This document shows positions 62,258 through 64,000 of a DNA stretch of 64,000 nucleotides, piece by piece. The translations under genes and the position numbers were made by a program. Source of the stretch: Oscillospiraceae bacterium (lineage in GTDB: Bacteria > Bacillota > Clostridia > Oscillospirales > Oscillospiraceae); contig JAFRER010000021.1 of NCBI GenBank assembly GCA_017434755.1, positions 186,001 through 250,000 on the forward strand, written 5' to 3'. The notes under the pieces were generated by a model. It ran no database searches. It had not been told where the DNA came from and worked only from the letters and a program-made list of their open reading frames with translations. Each line of letters opens with the position of its first letter. Positions within the stretch are counted from its first letter, which is position 1.

Positions 62258-64000
62258 TCAGCGGATCGACATCACGGCGTCATATGCGCTGTGGCAGGCA
62301 TCGGCTATGGTGCCGCTCTTCATCGCGTCGCCCACGCGCCAGATCCTGCGCACGCTCAGCTCGTCAAGCTCTCTGGCAAGCCTGCCGTCCGGACGGACGC
62401 CGAGGGAGAGAACGAGATAATCCGCCGGGATAAATCTCCTCTTCCCGGTCTTCACGTCCTCGGTCACGACGCCGTCCTCGCCGATGGAGACCAGCTTCGA
62501 GCCGGTCTCGAACTTCGTGTCCGTCTTCGTCAGGCGCTCCATCTCATCGTCCACCAGCTGGAACCAGGTCCCCGGTGCGATTTCATCCGCCATCTCGATC
62601 ACGGTCACATGGTTGCCCGTCTCGCAGAGGATCTCCGCGGTCTCTAGCCCCGTCATGCCGGAGCCCGCCACCACCACATCCGCATTGCTCAGCACCTTCT
62701 CGCGGTGGATGATCTGCGGCGCGGTGAAGACGTTCTCCCGGTCAATGCCCTGTATCGAGCGCGGCCGGATCGGCTCGGCGCCCGTGGCCACCACGACGCC
62801 CCAGGGATCCATGTCCGCTATTTCTTTCGCGGAGAGCTCCTTCCCTAGCTCGATCTTCGCCCCGGCTTTCTTAGCCGCGGTCATCAGATCCTCGATGCAC
62901 CAGTAGAGCTTGTCCTTCAGATTGCAAGCGGCCGCCGTGATCACCTGTCCGCCGGGCTTTTTCTCCTTCTCGTACACGGTCACGTCGAAGCCCCTCATGG
63001 CAAGAGTCTGCGCCGCCGTGAGCCCCGCGGGACCGGCTCCGAGCACGATCATCTTCCGACCTTCGCCGTCCTTTGGCATATTGAAGTATTCCTTCTCGCG
63101 GGCTACGCTCATGTTCAGTGCGCACTCGCCCGGCTTGCCCACGCCCGCGTTCGTCATGAAGGAACGGATGCAGTTAAGGCAGCCGATGCAGCGGCGTATG
63201 TCCTCCGGATGTCCGGATGCAGCCTTTTCCACCCAGTGCGGATCACAGATGAAAGTGCGCGCGGAGGCCACGAAGTCCTGATCTCCCTCAAGGAGCTGCT
63301 TCTCAGCCTGTTCCGGCGTGCGGATCACGTTCGCGGCGATTACGGGAATGGAGACCACGCTCTTGATCTCCCGCGCCAGATACTTTCTCCAGCCCGGTTC
63401 GAAGGAGGTGGGCTCGAGCCAGTAGTTATAGGCGTCATAACAGGCGGAGGTCACATTGATGGCGTCCACCGTCAGTTCCTCCAGCCTCTTCGCTATGAGC
63501 TTGCCGGTCTCGATATCGTAGCCCGTACCCTCGCGGCCTATCCTTGCATACATCTCGTCCGCCGTCAGGCGCACGGTGAGCGGATAGTCCCTTCCGCAGC
63601 GCTCGCGGATGCCCTGTATGATCTCCGTGATGAAGCGCATGCGGTTATCAAAGCTGCCGCCGTATTCATCGGTGCGGCGGTTCGTGTGCGGCGAGAGGAA
63701 CTGCTGGATGATGTATCCGTGCCCCGCATGGAGCTCCACGCAGTCCACGCCGGCCTTCTTGCAGCGTTCAGCGGCATCGATGAAGTCCTCAATAAGCGAA
63801 CGAACCTCCCGCTTGGACATGGCGTGCATCCGCGTGGCACCGTGCTTGGCAAGCTCCACTTTCGAGGGTGCCTGCACGGAGAAGCAGATGCCCTTTTTCT
63901 CCATGCCGAGAAGGACCGGCGTGCACTTGAATATCTTGTCCATCACGCCCGGGTAGCGGTCGGCCACCGGGATCACGAGAGGCAGGGAGTTGATGGCGCT
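62258..64000 (-). CDS. Old Yellow Enzyme-type NADH:flavin oxidoreductase (FadH/BaiCD-like), 5' end cut by window edge
   Basis: At least 581 residues are present; the first part of the barrel lies beyond base 64000. The OYE barrel shows GVDCVELHAGHGYIIQQFLSP and a TDEYGGSFDNRMRF stretch. A 4Fe-4S site (CIGCLNCIRS...C) follows, then an FAD/NAD domain (VLGAGPAGLTAAQT; VVAGSGMTGLETAEIL). This three-domain form covers 2,4-dienoyl-CoA reductase and the bile-acid and steroid enone reductases of gut Clostridia. It should reduce a C=C bond conjugated to a carbonyl. With SDR and AOR downstream it suggests reductive processing of an enone. Confidence 0.92.
   Translation of the reverse strand, partial: SAINSLPLVIPVADRYPGVMDKIFKCTPVLLGMEKKGICFSVQAPSKVELAKHGATRMHAMSKREVRSLIEDFIDAAERCKKAGVDCVELHAGHGYIIQQFLSPHTNRRTDEYGGSFDNRMRFITEIIQGIRERCGRDYPLTVRLTADEMYARIGREGTGYDIETGKLIAKRLEELTVDAINVTSACYDAYNYWLEPTSFEPGWRKYLAREIKSVVSIPVIAANVIRTPEQAEKQLLEGDQDFVASARTFICDPHWVEKAASGHPEDIRRCIGCLNCIRSFMTNAGVGKPGECALNMSVAREKEYFNMPKDGEGRKMIVLGAGPAGLTAAQTLAMRGFDVTVYEKEKKPGGQVITAAACNLKDKLYWCIEDLMTAAKKAGAKIELGKELSAKEIADMDPWGVVVATGAEPIRPRSIQGIDRENVFTAPQIIHREKVLSNADVVVAGSGMTGLETAEILCETGNHVTVIEMADEIAPGTWFQLVDDEMERLTKTDTKFETGSKLVSIGEDGVVTEDVKTGKRRFIPADYLVLSLGVRPDGRLARELDELSVRRIWRVGDAMKSGTIADACHSAYDAVMSIR

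Overview
The window looks like chromosome from a strictly anaerobic, fairly GC-rich Firmicute of class Clostridia, probably a gut or rumen relative of Lachnospiraceae/Oscillospiraceae. The reasons are strong Shine-Dalgarno sites (GGAGG), sigma-A type promoters with TTGACA/TATAAT boxes, a class B sortase with a sortable wall protein, a type III glutamine synthetase, an apparent Re-type citrate synthase, a tungsten-type aldehyde:ferredoxin oxidoreductase and several ferredoxin-like 4Fe-4S proteins, with no respiratory oxygen enzymes. No rRNA, tRNA, CRISPR array, phage or insertion sequence was recognised. Family names come from reading motifs by eye; no database search was run.

Layout. 1-2643: left-truncated Fe-S/FAD oxidoreductase. 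2793-5174: two cell-wall peptidases (S11 and S66). 5310-5640: a small RNA or mini-peptide locus. 5875-8435: tandem CNNM/CorC paralogues. 8587-9207: a secreted or membrane-anchored barnase-type RNase. 9268-26403: a minus-strand array of nine genes, the most unusual part of the window. 26584-29544: class B sortase and a repeat-rich surface protein. 29737-31125: duplicated-domain lipoprotein. 31230-35724: sugar-type ABC importer. 35781-41274: Re-citrate synthase, GntR regulator, aconitase and isocitrate dehydrogenase, giving 2-oxoglutarate for glutamate. 41438-45675: tRNA-dihydrouridine synthase with a SLOG-4TM protein and an HD-RyR protein. 45881-51961: aldo/keto reductase, two YitT proteins, a TrkA_C membrane protein, a GNAT and a MATE exporter. 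52077-54170: glutamine synthetase III. 54362-56652: an ACP-alpha-oxoamine synthase fusion plus a short-chain reductase. 56709-57722: aldo/keto reductase. 57806-64000: AOR, ferredoxin, a MoaD-like protein, a lipocalin/tocopherol-cyclase-like protein, an SDR and an Old Yellow Enzyme, the last cut by the right edge.

The array at 9-26 kb is the best candidate for an undescribed system. Five genes start with the same module of about 300 residues: a CxxC...CxxC zinc ribbon, a helical linker and a TIR domain that keeps the putative NADase glutamate. They then diverge completely: RCC1-type propellers behind a membrane segment (two genes), a DUF6273-type domain behind a membrane segment, a long coiled coil plus DUF6273, or a coiled coil only. 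Interleaved are a zinc-ribbon SPFH/Band-7 protein, a HEPN-like protein with an Rx4H motif, a four-helix membrane protein, a zinc-ribbon-only mini-protein and, at the head, a ribbon-helix-helix regulator beside a palindrome. I infer a membrane-linked sensing and effector array, plausibly for stress or phage defence. About 16 kb away, the SLOG-4TM and HD-RyR pair carries domain types proposed to sense NAD-derived nucleotides, so a functional link is conceivable but unproven.

The metabolic genes fit an amino-acid or sugar fermenter. Citrate synthase, aconitase and IDH make 2-oxoglutarate, and glutamine synthetase assimilates ammonia. The ACP-oxoamine synthase and its reductase predict a long-chain amino-ketone or amino-alcohol product. 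The right-hand AOR/SDR/OYE cluster predicts reductive processing of a hydrophobic carbonyl or enone substrate.
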